DNA from: CAZCPB01 sp044223975 | Lineage (GTDB): Bacteria; Planctomycetota; Phycisphaerae; Phycisphaerales; UBA1924 | NCBI GenBank assembly: GCA_044223975.1 | Contig: JBGALI010000003.1 | Coordinates: 248,001-312,000 of the forward strand | DNA length: 64,000 nucleotides | Direction: 5' to 3' | Shown here: piece by piece, positions 39,023 through 47,889 of the stretch | Numbering within the stretch: the stretch's first letter is position 1 | Layout of the letters: each line of letters starts with the position of its first letter | Program-made: the position numbers and the translations under genes | The notes under the pieces: generated by a model | What the model was told of the DNA's origin: nothing | The model's input: only the letters and a program-made list of their open reading frames with translations | Database searches by the model: none

Positions 39023-39331
39023 TCATCGCTTGGTCGTCTTCAGACGTTCCTTGTAGTCCGCCAGCTCGCGGGCGCCCTTCTGCGCGACCTGGTCGATCAC
39101 GGCGTAGAGGTCTTCGCCGTGCGCGTGCAGGATGAAGTCCTTGTGCTTCTCAACGTCGATCCGGAGTTCCGCGCCGAACGTTCCGTGCTTCTGGTGGTCG
39201 TCCTTGGAAAGAGCCAGCACGATCTGCTGGGTGCCGTCGAAGTACTTGGGCAGCTTCCCGAGCTTGCTCTCGGAGAACTGCTTGATGGCCTCGGTCACCT
39301 CGATGTTCCGTCCCACAACGTCGATCCGCAT
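39023..39331 (-). CDS. hpf: Ribosome hibernation promoting factor, short type
   Basis: The product is 102 aa. MRIDVVGRNIEVTEAIKQFSESKLGKLPKYFD and the later HGEDLYAVIDQVAQKGARELADYKERLK are standard HPf/RaiA (YfiA). The short form binds the 30S decoding site and, in gammaproteobacteria, works with RMF to form 100S ribosomes. A strong GGGAGGAG lies 3 nt before the ATG, closer than usual. It leads the hpf-ptsN-ptsH cluster, the arrangement found downstream of rpoN in many bacteria; rpoN itself is not in the window. Confidence 0.95.
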   Translation of the reverse strand: MRIDVVGRNIEVTEAIKQFSESKLGKLPKYFDGTQQIVLALSKDDHQKHGTFGAELRIDVEKHKDFILHAHGEDLYAVIDQVAQKGARELADYKERLKTTKR

Positions 39332-39506
39332 GTCTCCTCCCTGCCAGGTAGGTTCGAAAGCCGTTCGGCATGTCCGCCGGACGCACCCCCATCATAACGG
39401 GCCGACCCTGCAGAAGCGCCCCCCCAAGCCGTCGTGATCAGAGCACGGCGGGGGGCCGCCAACCTGCCGGAGAATGGGGGTGGTCGGGAACCCGGACGCT
39501 CGGGGA

Positions 39507-40409
39507 TCAGTTCATTCCGGGCGATACGTCCGAGCCCCGCGGGGCGGTGGCGGCCGGCCCGGCCTGCCCCTCGGGGACCAGCACCCCGCCCGTGATCACG
39601 TACCGGATGGCCTCGTCGATCGAGATCGCGACGTCAATGACGTCCTCCACCGGCACGGTCAGCGTGAAGCCGGTGAAGGGAGTGGGCGTGGTGGGCACGA
39701 ACACCGTGAGGCACTCGCGGCGGAGACCGTCGGTCATGGCGCGCATGGACGTGCCGGTGACGAAGGCCAGGACCCACGCCCCCGGGCGCGGGAACTGCAC
39801 CATCACCACCCGGTTGAAGGCCATCGGGGTGTCGCCCAGAATGAGCTCGACGACCTGTTTGACGTGCGGGTAGATCTGCTTGAAGACGGGGATCTGGGCG
39901 ATCACCCGTTCCACGCGGTGGTACAGCCGCCGGCCCACGAAGCCGCCCACCACGCCGCCGGCCACGTAGATCGCGACGATCGCGACCAGCAGCCCGACGG
40001 CCTGCAGGTGCCACCGCGCCGACCAATACTGCGCGAAGTTCTTCTCGCGGAGATCGAGCGTCACGGCGCTGTCGGACACGGTTTCAGCCGAGGCCGCGGC
40101 AGGGTTGTCGCGGCGGTACGCACGGACCTGCTCGGGCGTGACCTTGTACCACTCGGGCCGGTACGGCTCGCTGAGCACGTGCGGCATGGCGTAGATGACG
40201 CCGGTGCGGATCCATCGGTTGATCGGCGCGGCAACGCTGTCGAAGACGAACACAAAGGCCTGCCAGAGAATCCACAGCGTCAGCACCGACGGCAGCAGCA
40301 CCGCCAAGCCCTTCATGAAGAACCGGCGCGGGCGGCTGGACGGGGGCTTGACGACGACCGGGGAAAGCACCGGCGACGTTCGGGCGGGCTGGGGTGCGGG
40401 GGCCGTCAC
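39507..40409 (-). CDS. DUF502 membrane protein
   Basis: The product is 300 aa from a GTG. Two membrane segments (FFMKGLAVLLPSVLTLWILWQAFVF; LQAVGLLVAIVAIYVAGGVVGGFVG) flank an insertion longer than in most DUF502 members. The conserved block IPVFKQIYPHVKQVVELI and the C-terminal strand region (GAWVLAFVTG, LTVFVPTTPTPFTGFTLTVP) are clear. It is a widespread bacterial membrane protein of unknown function. The start is set by a TACGAT box 9 nt upstream; a TTG at 40454 would lengthen it. tRNA-Ile lies upstream on the same strand. Confidence 0.9.
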   Translation of the reverse strand: MTAPAPQPARTSPVLSPVVVKPPSSRPRRFFMKGLAVLLPSVLTLWILWQAFVFVFDSVAAPINRWIRTGVIYAMPHVLSEPYRPEWYKVTPEQVRAYRRDNPAAASAETVSDSAVTLDLREKNFAQYWSARWHLQAVGLLVAIVAIYVAGGVVGGFVGRRLYHRVERVIAQIPVFKQIYPHVKQVVELILGDTPMAFNRVVMVQFPRPGAWVLAFVTGTSMRAMTDGLRRECLTVFVPTTPTPFTGFTLTVPVEDVIDVAISIDEAIRYVITGGVLVPEGQAGPAATAPRGSDVSPGMN

Positions 40410-40418
40410 GCTCAGTTC

Positions 40419-40424
40419 ATCGTA
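40419..40424 (-). promoter_or_regulatory. -10 box (TACGAT) of the DUF502 gene
   Basis: TACGAT on the minus strand ends 9 nt before the GTG at 40409; no SD. Leaderless arrangement. Confidence 0.4.
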
Positions 40425-40495
40425 CCGCGCCGGCCCGGAGCGCCACGGTCCCAACGAAATGGGGCGCCCCGAAGGACGCCCCGATCGCGAATCAA

Positions 40496-40569
40496 TGGGC
40501 CTGGGCAGACTCGAACTGCCGACCTCGCCCTTATCAGGGGCGCGCTCTAGCCAACTGAGCTACAAGCCC
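40496..40569 (-). tRNA. tRNA-Ile (GAT anticodon)
   Basis: Cloverleaf on the minus strand: acceptor GGGCTTG/CAGGCCC, anticodon loop CTGATAA (GAT), T-arm GGCAG-TTCGAGT-CTGCC, discriminator A. CCA is not encoded. It is not linked to rRNA genes. Confidence 0.96.
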
Positions 40570-40744
40570 GAACGCCCGGCTGCCCGGGGACACAGAATAT
40601 AGCCCTCCACCGGGCCGGGTTCACGCGGCGAGGCGGGGCGAAGCGAGACACAAAGCCGCCCGCGGGCCGGGCCCGGCGCACCCTTACAGGCAAGAAGGCG
40701 AGAGGATGTTGCCGGTCCGGTGACCGACCCAGAGCGTCACCGCT

Positions 40745-40918
40745 TCAGGGCGACGAGGGTGCCTTGACGGGTGTCGGCTTGGGCGCACCCGGCATGATGC
40801 TCTCGTCGAGCGAGAGCAGGTACGCCGCCATCGCCGCGAGCATCAGACCGACGACGACCCACGTGCGCCAATCCTTGTGCATCCCCCGGCCCTTTGATTT
40901 GGAATTGTCGCCGCTCAT
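40745..40918 (-). CDS. Small single-span membrane protein
   Basis: The product is 57 aa: a charged N-terminus (SGDNSKSKGRGMHKDWR), one membrane helix (TWVVVGLMLAAMAAYLLSL) and a proline-rich tail (PGAPKPTPVKAPSSP). AAGGAG lies 13 nt before the ATG at 40918, a long but usable spacing. The WR-helix-LD arrangement is like other small planctomycete membrane proteins, but I cannot name a family. It lies between tRNA-Ile and the aspartic-protease-like gene on the same strand. Confidence 0.6.
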   Translation of the reverse strand: MSGDNSKSKGRGMHKDWRTWVVVGLMLAAMAAYLLSLDESIMPGAPKPTPVKAPSSP

Positions 40919-41063
40919 GGGTGGTTCGAACTCCTTGGGATCACTGCTCGCAGTCCCGAGCGGCGTGTCCGGCCATCCAGCAATCCTACGGACGGCGTAA
41001 ACAACCGGCGAGCCTTGGAGCAGCGCGGGTACTTCGGACCGATCGACGATCGAGCGTAGCCGT

Positions 41064-42389
41064 TCACGACGGCGTCGGAGCGGGCGGAGCACCGGTCGCG
41101 CGGAACCTGGCTCGAAGGAGGGCAACGGCGGCGAGCAGCGTCACAACGGCCGCCCCGACTCCGGCGAGCGCCGCGAGCGACGGGCCCGACGAGCGGCCCT
41201 TGAACGGGGCATCGAAGTGGCCGTTGGGCTTGAAGTACGCCCCGTTCCGCGGGTAGTCCAGGATGGTGTTGAAGCGCCACAGCACCTCCATGCACAGAAC
41301 ACCGCCGGGCGGATCTGCGTCGCTCTCGGCCTCAACCTCCAGTTGGATGGGCACGTTCGGGATCGAGAAGCCCGCGATCCGCAGCTCCGGGAGCAGCACC
41401 ATCTCGCTGCGGATCACGGCGCTGCCCACGCCGCGGGACTCGCTCGTGCCCAGCTTCTTCATCGTGCCGCGCAGGTTGTGCTCGCTGGCGAAGGCTCGGT
41501 TCACGATCATGGCCCCGTTCCCGCCGGTGTCCAGGAAGAAGAACCCGCTCGTCCGCCTCTGGTCGTTGACCAGCACCGCTTCCACCGGCGTGAGCGAGCC
41601 GGAGATGGGCATCGGGGTTCTGGTAAACCCCGCGGCGTGCGCGGGCAGCGCTTCGTGGACGATCATCACCATCCGGTCGTAGTCGATCTCCACGACCTTG
41701 TCCTCGAAAACGGGGTAGCCGAGGATGCCATCGGCGTCGTCCACCTGCTTCTCGATGAACATGACCGGCTCGTGATCCCACCGGAAATCCCCGACCTCGA
41801 CTCTGCCGTCGCGGTCGACACGCCGGACGGTGGTGCCCCCGGTGCCGCCGTTCATCAGCGTGCCGTCGAGGCGGAGCTTCGCGCCCCGGGCCATCGCGGA
41901 AGGGTACAGGGCGTTGATGCCGGCGCCGGTATCGAAGATGAGGTCGAGCTCTTCCGAACCGTTCACCCGGCCGCGCACGTGCAGCTTGCCGTGGCTGATG
42001 GTGATCGGGACCGTCACCGGCGCGGTCAACGGGCTCGAGCCCAGGCGCCGGCCCGGGGCGGTCAGGGTCGAGATCCGCGTCCGGCAGGGGTCCTTGCCGC
42101 CGAGCAGGATGACAAAGTCGTACGTGCGCCCCGGCTCGACGTCGAACGACATGGAATCGACGTCGCTGATGAAGGTAATGCGCTTCGCGCCGCCGGCCCT
42201 TCGCGCGTCATAGACATCCAGCGGGATCGCGGGATCGGCGGACCATTCGGCCTTGAGCAGCCGCTCTCCGTCCTGAACGTCCAGCACCTTGGATTCGGCG
42301 CGGAGCACCGGCAGGTCCTGGCGTGCCAGCGCCGTTCCGTGCACGAGGATCGCCGTGAACACACCGAGCAGCACCGTTTTCGTGAGCAT
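41064..42389 (-). CDS. Secreted, membrane-anchored retropepsin-like aspartic protease
   Basis: The product is 441 aa. A signal peptide (TVLLGVFTAILVHGTALA) and a C-terminal helix (ALAGVGAAVVTLLAAVALL) anchor it. Two retropepsin-like halves are visible: LIFDTGAGINALYPS with Asp153, and FFFLDTGGNGAMIVN with Asp287, each followed by the expected ILGYPVF / VLCMEVL hydrophobic-Gly type block. Two DTG motifs in one chain could form the active site intramolecularly, as in pepsins, rather than by dimerisation. The substrate is unknown. AAGG lies 7 nt before the ATG. Confidence 0.85.
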   Translation of the reverse strand: MLTKTVLLGVFTAILVHGTALARQDLPVLRAESKVLDVQDGERLLKAEWSADPAIPLDVYDARRAGGAKRITFISDVDSMSFDVEPGRTYDFVILLGGKDPCRTRISTLTAPGRRLGSSPLTAPVTVPITISHGKLHVRGRVNGSEELDLIFDTGAGINALYPSAMARGAKLRLDGTLMNGGTGGTTVRRVDRDGRVEVGDFRWDHEPVMFIEKQVDDADGILGYPVFEDKVVEIDYDRMVMIVHEALPAHAAGFTRTPMPISGSLTPVEAVLVNDQRRTSGFFFLDTGGNGAMIVNRAFASEHNLRGTMKKLGTSESRGVGSAVIRSEMVLLPELRIAGFSIPNVPIQLEVEAESDADPPGGVLCMEVLWRFNTILDYPRNGAYFKPNGHFDAPFKGRSSGPSLAALAGVGAAVVTLLAAVALLRARFRATGAPPAPTPS

Positions 42390-42741
42390 GGGGGCCTTGC
42401 TGGAGCGGCACCGGCGGGGGCCGGAGATCCGACCTGGGGTTGACGTCATGGGGCGGGGAACGCAGGAAAGCACGAATGGCACGGGCCGCGCCGGGCCGAA
42501 CGCGCACGCGGCGAGCGGAACCGGAGGTCCATCGTCAATGGGATTTGATGCGCCGGTGTTTCAACGGCACGCTCTGGTGAATCACAACCGCGACCCACGG
42601 GCCCCGGGGATGGCGCGACTCCTCCTGATGACGTGCGCGCGGCACGATAGAACCACCCGACGATTGATCCTGGACGGACGCGATGACGAGCGCCGAGGTT
42701 CCGCCATCGCGGTCGTGCCGGCGCACGGACGGGGGAAGCGC

Positions 42742-43563
42742 TCACGCGGCCCGCGCGCTGTCGCGCCGCATGGTGTAGAGAATCACGGCGACAAGGACCG
42801 CCGCGAGGACTGCCGAGGATCCGACGGTTCCGAACCCCAGCCCGCCGTGCTCCGGGTCCTTGGTGAGCACGTCGCCCATCGTCGCGCCGAACGGGCGCGT
42901 GAGCACGAACGCCGCCCAGAAAAGGGCGACCCGTGAGACGCGGGTGAAATAGAACACCAGCACGATCAGCACCAGGAGGCCGCCGATGAGAGCCGCTCCA
43001 CCGGCGAAGCCCAGGCCGGAGTCGTCGGCGAGGTAGTCGCCAAGCGCGGTGCCCAAGGTGTTGGAGACGAGGATCGCGCACCAGTAGAACAACTCCGCCC
43101 GGAGCGACCGTACGTCGCTCACGGACAGCGACTTCTCACAGAGCCGCCAGAGTCCGAGGACACCGACGAGCGCCGCGAGGAGGATCGCGCTCCCGGTCGC
43201 GTACCCGAGCCCCAGGGTGCGGTCCATGAAGTCGGACATGGTGGTGCCGGCGGTGCTGGTGGAGAGAATGACCGACCAGTACAGGAATGGGATGTATTTC
43301 CGTGCGCGGAGCTGGCCCACGAGCGTGCCCGCAAAGACCGTGATGAGGATGATCGTGCTGACGGCGTAGCCGACCTTCAGCGTCATCGAAAGCAGATCGC
43401 CCGCCGTCTCGCCCAGCGTGGTGGCGCAGATCTTCATGATCCAGAACAGCAGCGTCAGCTCAGGGAGCTTGCTGGCGCCACTGGGGGGCGAGACCGGGCG
43501 CGCGCGGGCATCACTGGGCGCCGTGGGCGTGGCTTGGGATGTGATGGCCGCGGGCGTGTGCAT
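42742..43563 (-). CDS. Membrane protein with internal repeats (COG4705-like)
   Basis: The product is 273 aa with about eight membrane segments. The repeated phrase 'TT.GE/S..D.....LG.G' (KICATTLGETAGDLLSMTL, TAGTTMSDFMDRTLGLGY, NTLGTALGDYLADDSGLGF, PFGATMGDVLTKDPEHGGLGF) shows a fourfold internal repeat, typical of COG4705 membrane proteins of unknown function. The helices carry few charges outside these phrases, so a channel or metal transporter is possible but unproven. It starts 20 nt after the gamma-glutamyltransferase stop on the same strand and is probably co-transcribed. Confidence 0.8.
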   Translation of the reverse strand: MHTPAAITSQATPTAPSDARARPVSPPSGASKLPELTLLFWIMKICATTLGETAGDLLSMTLKVGYAVSTIILITVFAGTLVGQLRARKYIPFLYWSVILSTSTAGTTMSDFMDRTLGLGYATGSAILLAALVGVLGLWRLCEKSLSVSDVRSLRAELFYWCAILVSNTLGTALGDYLADDSGLGFAGGAALIGGLLVLIVLVFYFTRVSRVALFWAAFVLTRPFGATMGDVLTKDPEHGGLGFGTVGSSAVLAAVLVAVILYTMRRDSARAA

Positions 43564-43582
43564 GGTCTGTTTCTCTGGAGCG

Positions 43583-45361
43583 CTAATACCCCGCCGCGAC
43601 GCCGCCCTTTCTCGGGTCGCTCGCGGCTTCCCAGCCCGAGCCCCCCACCGCCCGGCGGATGAGCTGCACGCAACCGACCATGCGGAGCGGTTCGGTCGCG
43701 TGGCCCAGGCGCGTGTTGAGCTCGGCCTCGACGGGGGTCTTGCGGAGCGGCTCTTCGAGGCCCAGCGTGTCGGGCTGCCACTGGTGGTGGAAGCGCGGGC
43801 GGGAGATCGCTTCGGAGGCGGGAAGGTCAAAGACCAGCACGTCGAGCGCGGCTTCGAGCGTGCCGGCGATGATGCGCGGGCCGCCCGAGCCGCCGGCGAC
43901 CAGCAGCACACCGCGTTCGTCGGTCGCGATCATCGGCGTCATGCTCGAGAGCGGGCGCTTGCCGGGCGCCGGGGCGTTGCGGTCGGACTGTTCGAGGCCA
44001 AAGGCGTTGGGCTTGCCGGGGTGCGTGGTGAAGTCGTCCATCTCGTCGTTGAGCACGAAGCCGTACTCGGGCACGGCGATGAGCGAGCCGAAGATCAGGT
44101 TGATCGTCTCGGAACACGCGACGGCGTTGCCCTTGGAGTCCACGACGCTGAGGTGGCTGGTGCCGTGGTCCTCCGGGATCGCGGGCTTGGCGCCGGCGGG
44201 GCGCGTGCCGTACCGGTCGTGCGTGAGCGTGTGCGCGGGGTTGAACAGGTCGGCGCGGGCCCTGATGTACGTCGGATCGAGCAGCGCTTTGATCGGGACA
44301 TTCACGAAGGCAGGATCGCCCATCCACGCCGCGCGGTCGGCCATGGCGTGCTTGAGGCTCTCGGTCACGAGGTGGATGTACGGCGCCGAGTTCAGGCCCA
44401 CCTTGAACAGCTCATCGCGCCGCAATTCGAGCATCTCCGTCACCTGCGCCACCACAATCCCCCCGCTGCTGGGCGGGGGCATCATGAAGAGGTTGCGGCC
44501 CATGAAATTCGAGACCAACGGCGGCGTCTCGACCACCGTGAAGGCGTCAAGGTCGGCCTGCGACATCGCGCCTTTGTCGGCCGCGATCGCCCGGAGCATC
44601 GCGTCGGCGACGGGGCCCTTGTAGAAACCGTCGGCCCCGCGCTCGGCGATCAGGCGCAGCACGGCCGCCTGCTCGGGGACCTTGATCTCGTCACCGATTT
44701 TCACGGCGCCGCGCTTGAGGTAACGCTCGTAGAAGAACGGCGAGCGCCCGGGACGGTCGGGCGCCTTGTCGAACCACTCCATCACTTCCTTGACACTGTC
44801 GGCGTAGTGCTTGTCGGCGGCGAACCCCTGCTCCGCGGCACGGATCGCCGGGGCCAGAACCTCGGCCCGCGACTTTGTGCCGTACTTGTCGAGGGTGTAG
44901 AGGAGCCCGGCGACGTTGCCGGGGACTGCGATGGCCTTGCCGCCGCGTGACGAGGCGTCGGGGTCGGGATCGCTGGCGTAGTACCCGGGGCCGTAGGCGC
45001 GCGGGCAGGTTTCGCGGTAGTTGATCGCGGTGGTAAGGCTGCCATGGCGGGCATCGTTCTCGAGGTGCACGATCATGAACCCGCCGCCGCCGATCCCGCA
45101 CGACTGCGGGCGAACCACCGAGAGCGCGAAGGACGCGGCAACCGCGGCGTCGACGGCGTTGCCCCCGGCGCGAAGAAGTTCAAGGCCGGCGCGAGAGGCG
45201 ACTTCGTGGTCGGCGGCAACGGCGCCGTGGGAATACACAGGGTCGGGCACGGGGGGCTCCGCGGAGTGTGCGGTGGCGAGGCCGGTCAGCGTGGCGCAGA
45301 GGGAAACGAGGGTGCCCGCAATCGAACGCGGCCGGGCACGGGCTGATGAGGGCGGTCGCAT
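43583..45361 (-). CDS. ggt: Gamma-glutamyltransferase
   Basis: The product is 592 aa. It is exported (signal SIAGTLVSLCATLTGLATAHSA) and autoprocessed into two subunits. The processing site is DHGTSHLSVVD, with nucleophile Thr401. VASRAGLELLRAGGNAVDAAVA, GIGGGGFMIVH, NYRETCPRAY and the small-subunit PLSSMTPMIATD and GGSGGPRII are intact. The enzyme transfers or hydrolyses gamma-glutamyl groups of glutathione and peptides. The ATG at 45361 follows a TACGCT box by 9 nt with no SD. The COG4705-like gene follows. Confidence 0.95.
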   Translation of the reverse strand: MRPPSSARARPRSIAGTLVSLCATLTGLATAHSAEPPVPDPVYSHGAVAADHEVASRAGLELLRAGGNAVDAAVAASFALSVVRPQSCGIGGGGFMIVHLENDARHGSLTTAINYRETCPRAYGPGYYASDPDPDASSRGGKAIAVPGNVAGLLYTLDKYGTKSRAEVLAPAIRAAEQGFAADKHYADSVKEVMEWFDKAPDRPGRSPFFYERYLKRGAVKIGDEIKVPEQAAVLRLIAERGADGFYKGPVADAMLRAIAADKGAMSQADLDAFTVVETPPLVSNFMGRNLFMMPPPSSGGIVVAQVTEMLELRRDELFKVGLNSAPYIHLVTESLKHAMADRAAWMGDPAFVNVPIKALLDPTYIRARADLFNPAHTLTHDRYGTRPAGAKPAIPEDHGTSHLSVVDSKGNAVACSETINLIFGSLIAVPEYGFVLNDEMDDFTTHPGKPNAFGLEQSDRNAPAPGKRPLSSMTPMIATDERGVLLVAGGSGGPRIIAGTLEAALDVLVFDLPASEAISRPRFHHQWQPDTLGLEEPLRKTPVEAELNTRLGHATEPLRMVGCVQLIRRAVGGSGWEAASDPRKGGVAAGY

Positions 45362-45370
45362 GGCAGGCAC

Positions 45371-45376
45371 AGCGTA
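45371..45376 (-). promoter_or_regulatory. -10 box of ggt (TACGCT), leaderless arrangement
   Basis: TACGCT on the minus strand ends 9 nt before the ATG at 45361; the gap has no purine-rich tract. Confidence 0.4.
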
Positions 45377-45511
45377 GAGGAACGCCGGACCGGGCGGGGG
45401 CGGCGGGGGCCACGTCCGAGAGCCTTCGAAACGGGGCTGGCGTCGGGGCCCCGGGTGTGCGAGAATGGGGCTGCCGCGGGTGGGGGCCGGCGGCAGAGAG
45501 AAAGGTTCCCC

Positions 45512-47854
45512 ATGCAGATCGGGCGGATTTCCCGGCTGGTGGCCGGTCTTGTCATTCTCGCGGGCACCGCGGCGGCGCAGCCGGGGCGCGCGCCCGCCAA
45601 CGGCGGCGCTGCACCCGTGGGCTACGAAGGTTCCAAGGTCATCTCCGTCACGGTCGCCAACCAGCGCGAGTACCTGGCGGTGATGAGTCTGTCGGAGATG
45701 CCGGGGAACTCGATGTGGACGCACTCGCCGGGGATTGGCGAGCTGGATGTCCAAGTGGCGCCGGAGAACATGCCCGCGCTGCTCCAGCTCGGGCTGCCGA
45801 TGCGGGTGATGATCGACGACCTGAAGAAGAAGATCGACGACGAGCGCGCCGACATCGAGGCCCGCCGGATGCGTCGCGACATCTCTTGGTTCCAGAACTA
45901 CCACACGCTCGCCGAAATCAACGCGTACATGACGCAGCTTGCCGCGGCGAGCCCGCAGCTGGTCACGGGCGTGAACCTGGGCAACTCGCTCGAGGGGCGC
46001 GCCATCAACGGGATCAGGATCTCGGCGCCCGACCTGCCGGGCAATCCGCGGGCCTCGCGCCCGCAGCTGCTGTTCAACGGGTGCCAGCACGCGCGCGAGT
46101 GGGTGGGCCCCGCGACCGTGATGTACATCGCCGACCAGTTCATCTCGGGGTACGCGGGGGACCCGCGCATCCACGCGATCCTCGACAACGCCGAGATCCT
46201 GATCGTGCCCGTCGTGAACCCCGACGGGTACGAGTACACGTGGACGCCCAACAACCGGCTGTGGCGGAAGAACCGGCGCAACAACGGCGACGGGACCTTC
46301 GGCGTCGACAACAACCGCAACTGGGGCTACCAGTGGGGCGGGCAGGGCGCGAGCACCTCGACCAGCAACGAGACGTACCGCGGCACGGGACCGTTTTCAG
46401 AGCCCGAGACGCAGCGCCTGCGCGACTTCATGCTGGCCAACACGCGCCTCCGCGCCAGCATCGACTTCCACAGCTACTCGCAGCTGATCCTCTCGCCCTG
46501 GGGCTGGACCAACGCCCTCCCGCCCGATGCGGCGGTGTTCGACCAGATCAATTCGACGCTGGCGTCGACGATCCAGTCCGTGCACGGCAAGGTTTACACG
46601 GCAGGGCCGACGTACACCACGATCTACCCCGCCAGCGGCGGAGCCCTGGACTGGGCCTACGGCGCGGGGAGCACGCCGTACAAGATCCTGGGGTACTCGA
46701 TCGAGCTGCGCGACACCGGGACCAACGGGTTTATCCTCCCCGCCAGCGAGATCATCCCGACCGGCGAAGAGAACTTCGCGGCGGTGCTGAAGCTGTCGGA
46801 AATCGTCGCCTTCCCGCTGACGTTCGGCTTCCCCGACGGCCTGCCCGCGACGGCCGAGGCGGGGCTGGCCACGACGATCCGGGTGAGCGTCACCGCCTCG
46901 CCGGGCAACGCGCTCAACGCCGCGAGCCCGACCCTCTTGTGGCGGGCGGCGGGGCAGGCGGGGTTCACGACGAGCGTGATGACTCTCGCGGGTCAGTACT
47001 ACACCGCGACGCTCCCGGCGGGGACGTGCGGGACCGATCTTCAGTACTACTTCCAGGCCTCGAGCACGGACGGGCGCACGGCGGTGTCGCCGACGGGCGC
47101 GCCGGCCACGCTGTACACGGTGATCCCGCGCCAGACGACGGTGATGTTCGATGATGCGTGCGAGACGGTGAACGGCTGGACCGTCGGAGCCGCGGGCGAC
47201 AACGCCACCATCGGCTTCTGGGAGAACGCCGCGCCGCAGCTCACCAACGCGCAGCCCAGCACCGACCACTCCGCGACGGGCACCAAGTGCTGGATCACCG
47301 ACAGCCGCGCCGGGAGCAGCGTGGGGCAGTACGACGTCGACGGCGGCACCACGACGCTGACCAGCCCGACGTTCAGCGCCGCGACGCCGGTGGGACACTC
47401 GGGCGCGGAGGCGTTCGTGAGCTACTGGCGGTGGTACTCCAACGACAAGGGGAGCAACCCCAACACCAACTCGATGCCCGTCCTGATTTCCAACGACAAC
47501 GGCGCCACGTGGCAGACGCTCGAGACGGTGACGGAGAACGCCGGCGCGTGGGTGAGCAAGACGTTCAAGATCAACGACGTGATCGCGCCCACCGCGACCA
47601 TGAAGCTGCGCTTCCAGGCCCGCGACCTGACGGGCGCGGTCGTCGAGGCGGGCGTCGATGATGTGAAGGTGACGGTGGTGTCGTGCCCGTGCCGGCCCGT
47701 CGACTTCAACTGCGATGGGTTCGTCAACGGCGACGACTTCGACCAGTTCGTCTTCGCGTTCTACTGGGGAGACCCTGCCGCGGACTACGACGGGAACGGG
47801 TTCGTCAACGGGGACGACTTTGATTCGTTCGTGCTCGCGTTCGAGCAGGGTTGA
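45512..47854 (+). CDS. M14 zinc carboxypeptidase with dockerin-like C-terminus
   Basis: The product is 780 aa. After a signal peptide and a propeptide-like region, the M14 domain carries the zinc ligands His193 and Glu196 (CQHAREW) and His320 (IDFHSYSQ), and catalytic Glu398 (YSIELRDTG). NPDGYEYTW and DNNRNWGYQWG are family landmarks. A beta-sandwich-like region follows, then CRPVDFNCDGFVNGDDFDQF and DYDGNGFVNGDDFDSF, two calcium-loop dockerin-like repeats at the extreme C-terminus. It is probably secreted to digest peptides. GAGAAAGG lies about 6 nt before the ATG. Confidence 0.93.
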   Translation: MQIGRISRLVAGLVILAGTAAAQPGRAPANGGAAPVGYEGSKVISVTVANQREYLAVMSLSEMPGNSMWTHSPGIGELDVQVAPENMPALLQLGLPMRVMIDDLKKKIDDERADIEARRMRRDISWFQNYHTLAEINAYMTQLAAASPQLVTGVNLGNSLEGRAINGIRISAPDLPGNPRASRPQLLFNGCQHAREWVGPATVMYIADQFISGYAGDPRIHAILDNAEILIVPVVNPDGYEYTWTPNNRLWRKNRRNNGDGTFGVDNNRNWGYQWGGQGASTSTSNETYRGTGPFSEPETQRLRDFMLANTRLRASIDFHSYSQLILSPWGWTNALPPDAAVFDQINSTLASTIQSVHGKVYTAGPTYTTIYPASGGALDWAYGAGSTPYKILGYSIELRDTGTNGFILPASEIIPTGEENFAAVLKLSEIVAFPLTFGFPDGLPATAEAGLATTIRVSVTASPGNALNAASPTLLWRAAGQAGFTTSVMTLAGQYYTATLPAGTCGTDLQYYFQASSTDGRTAVSPTGAPATLYTVIPRQTTVMFDDACETVNGWTVGAAGDNATIGFWENAAPQLTNAQPSTDHSATGTKCWITDSRAGSSVGQYDVDGGTTTLTSPTFSAATPVGHSGAEAFVSYWRWYSNDKGSNPNTNSMPVLISNDNGATWQTLETVTENAGAWVSKTFKINDVIAPTATMKLRFQARDLTGAVVEAGVDDVKVTVVSCPCRPVDFNCDGFVNGDDFDQFVFAFYWGDPAADYDGNGFVNGDDFDSFVLAFEQG

Positions 47855-47889
47855 TCAGCGACGCGCTCGCCGCTCACCTCCCCACCTGC

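Noticed and set aside
41064..42389. A retroelement, suggested by the retropepsin-like protease
   Set aside because: No reverse transcriptase, integrase or repeats flank it; it has its own signal peptide and anchor.
42483..42741. A possible gene in the gap between the aspartic-protease-like and COG4705-like genes
   Set aside because: Short frames on both strands lack start signals, codon bias and family likeness.
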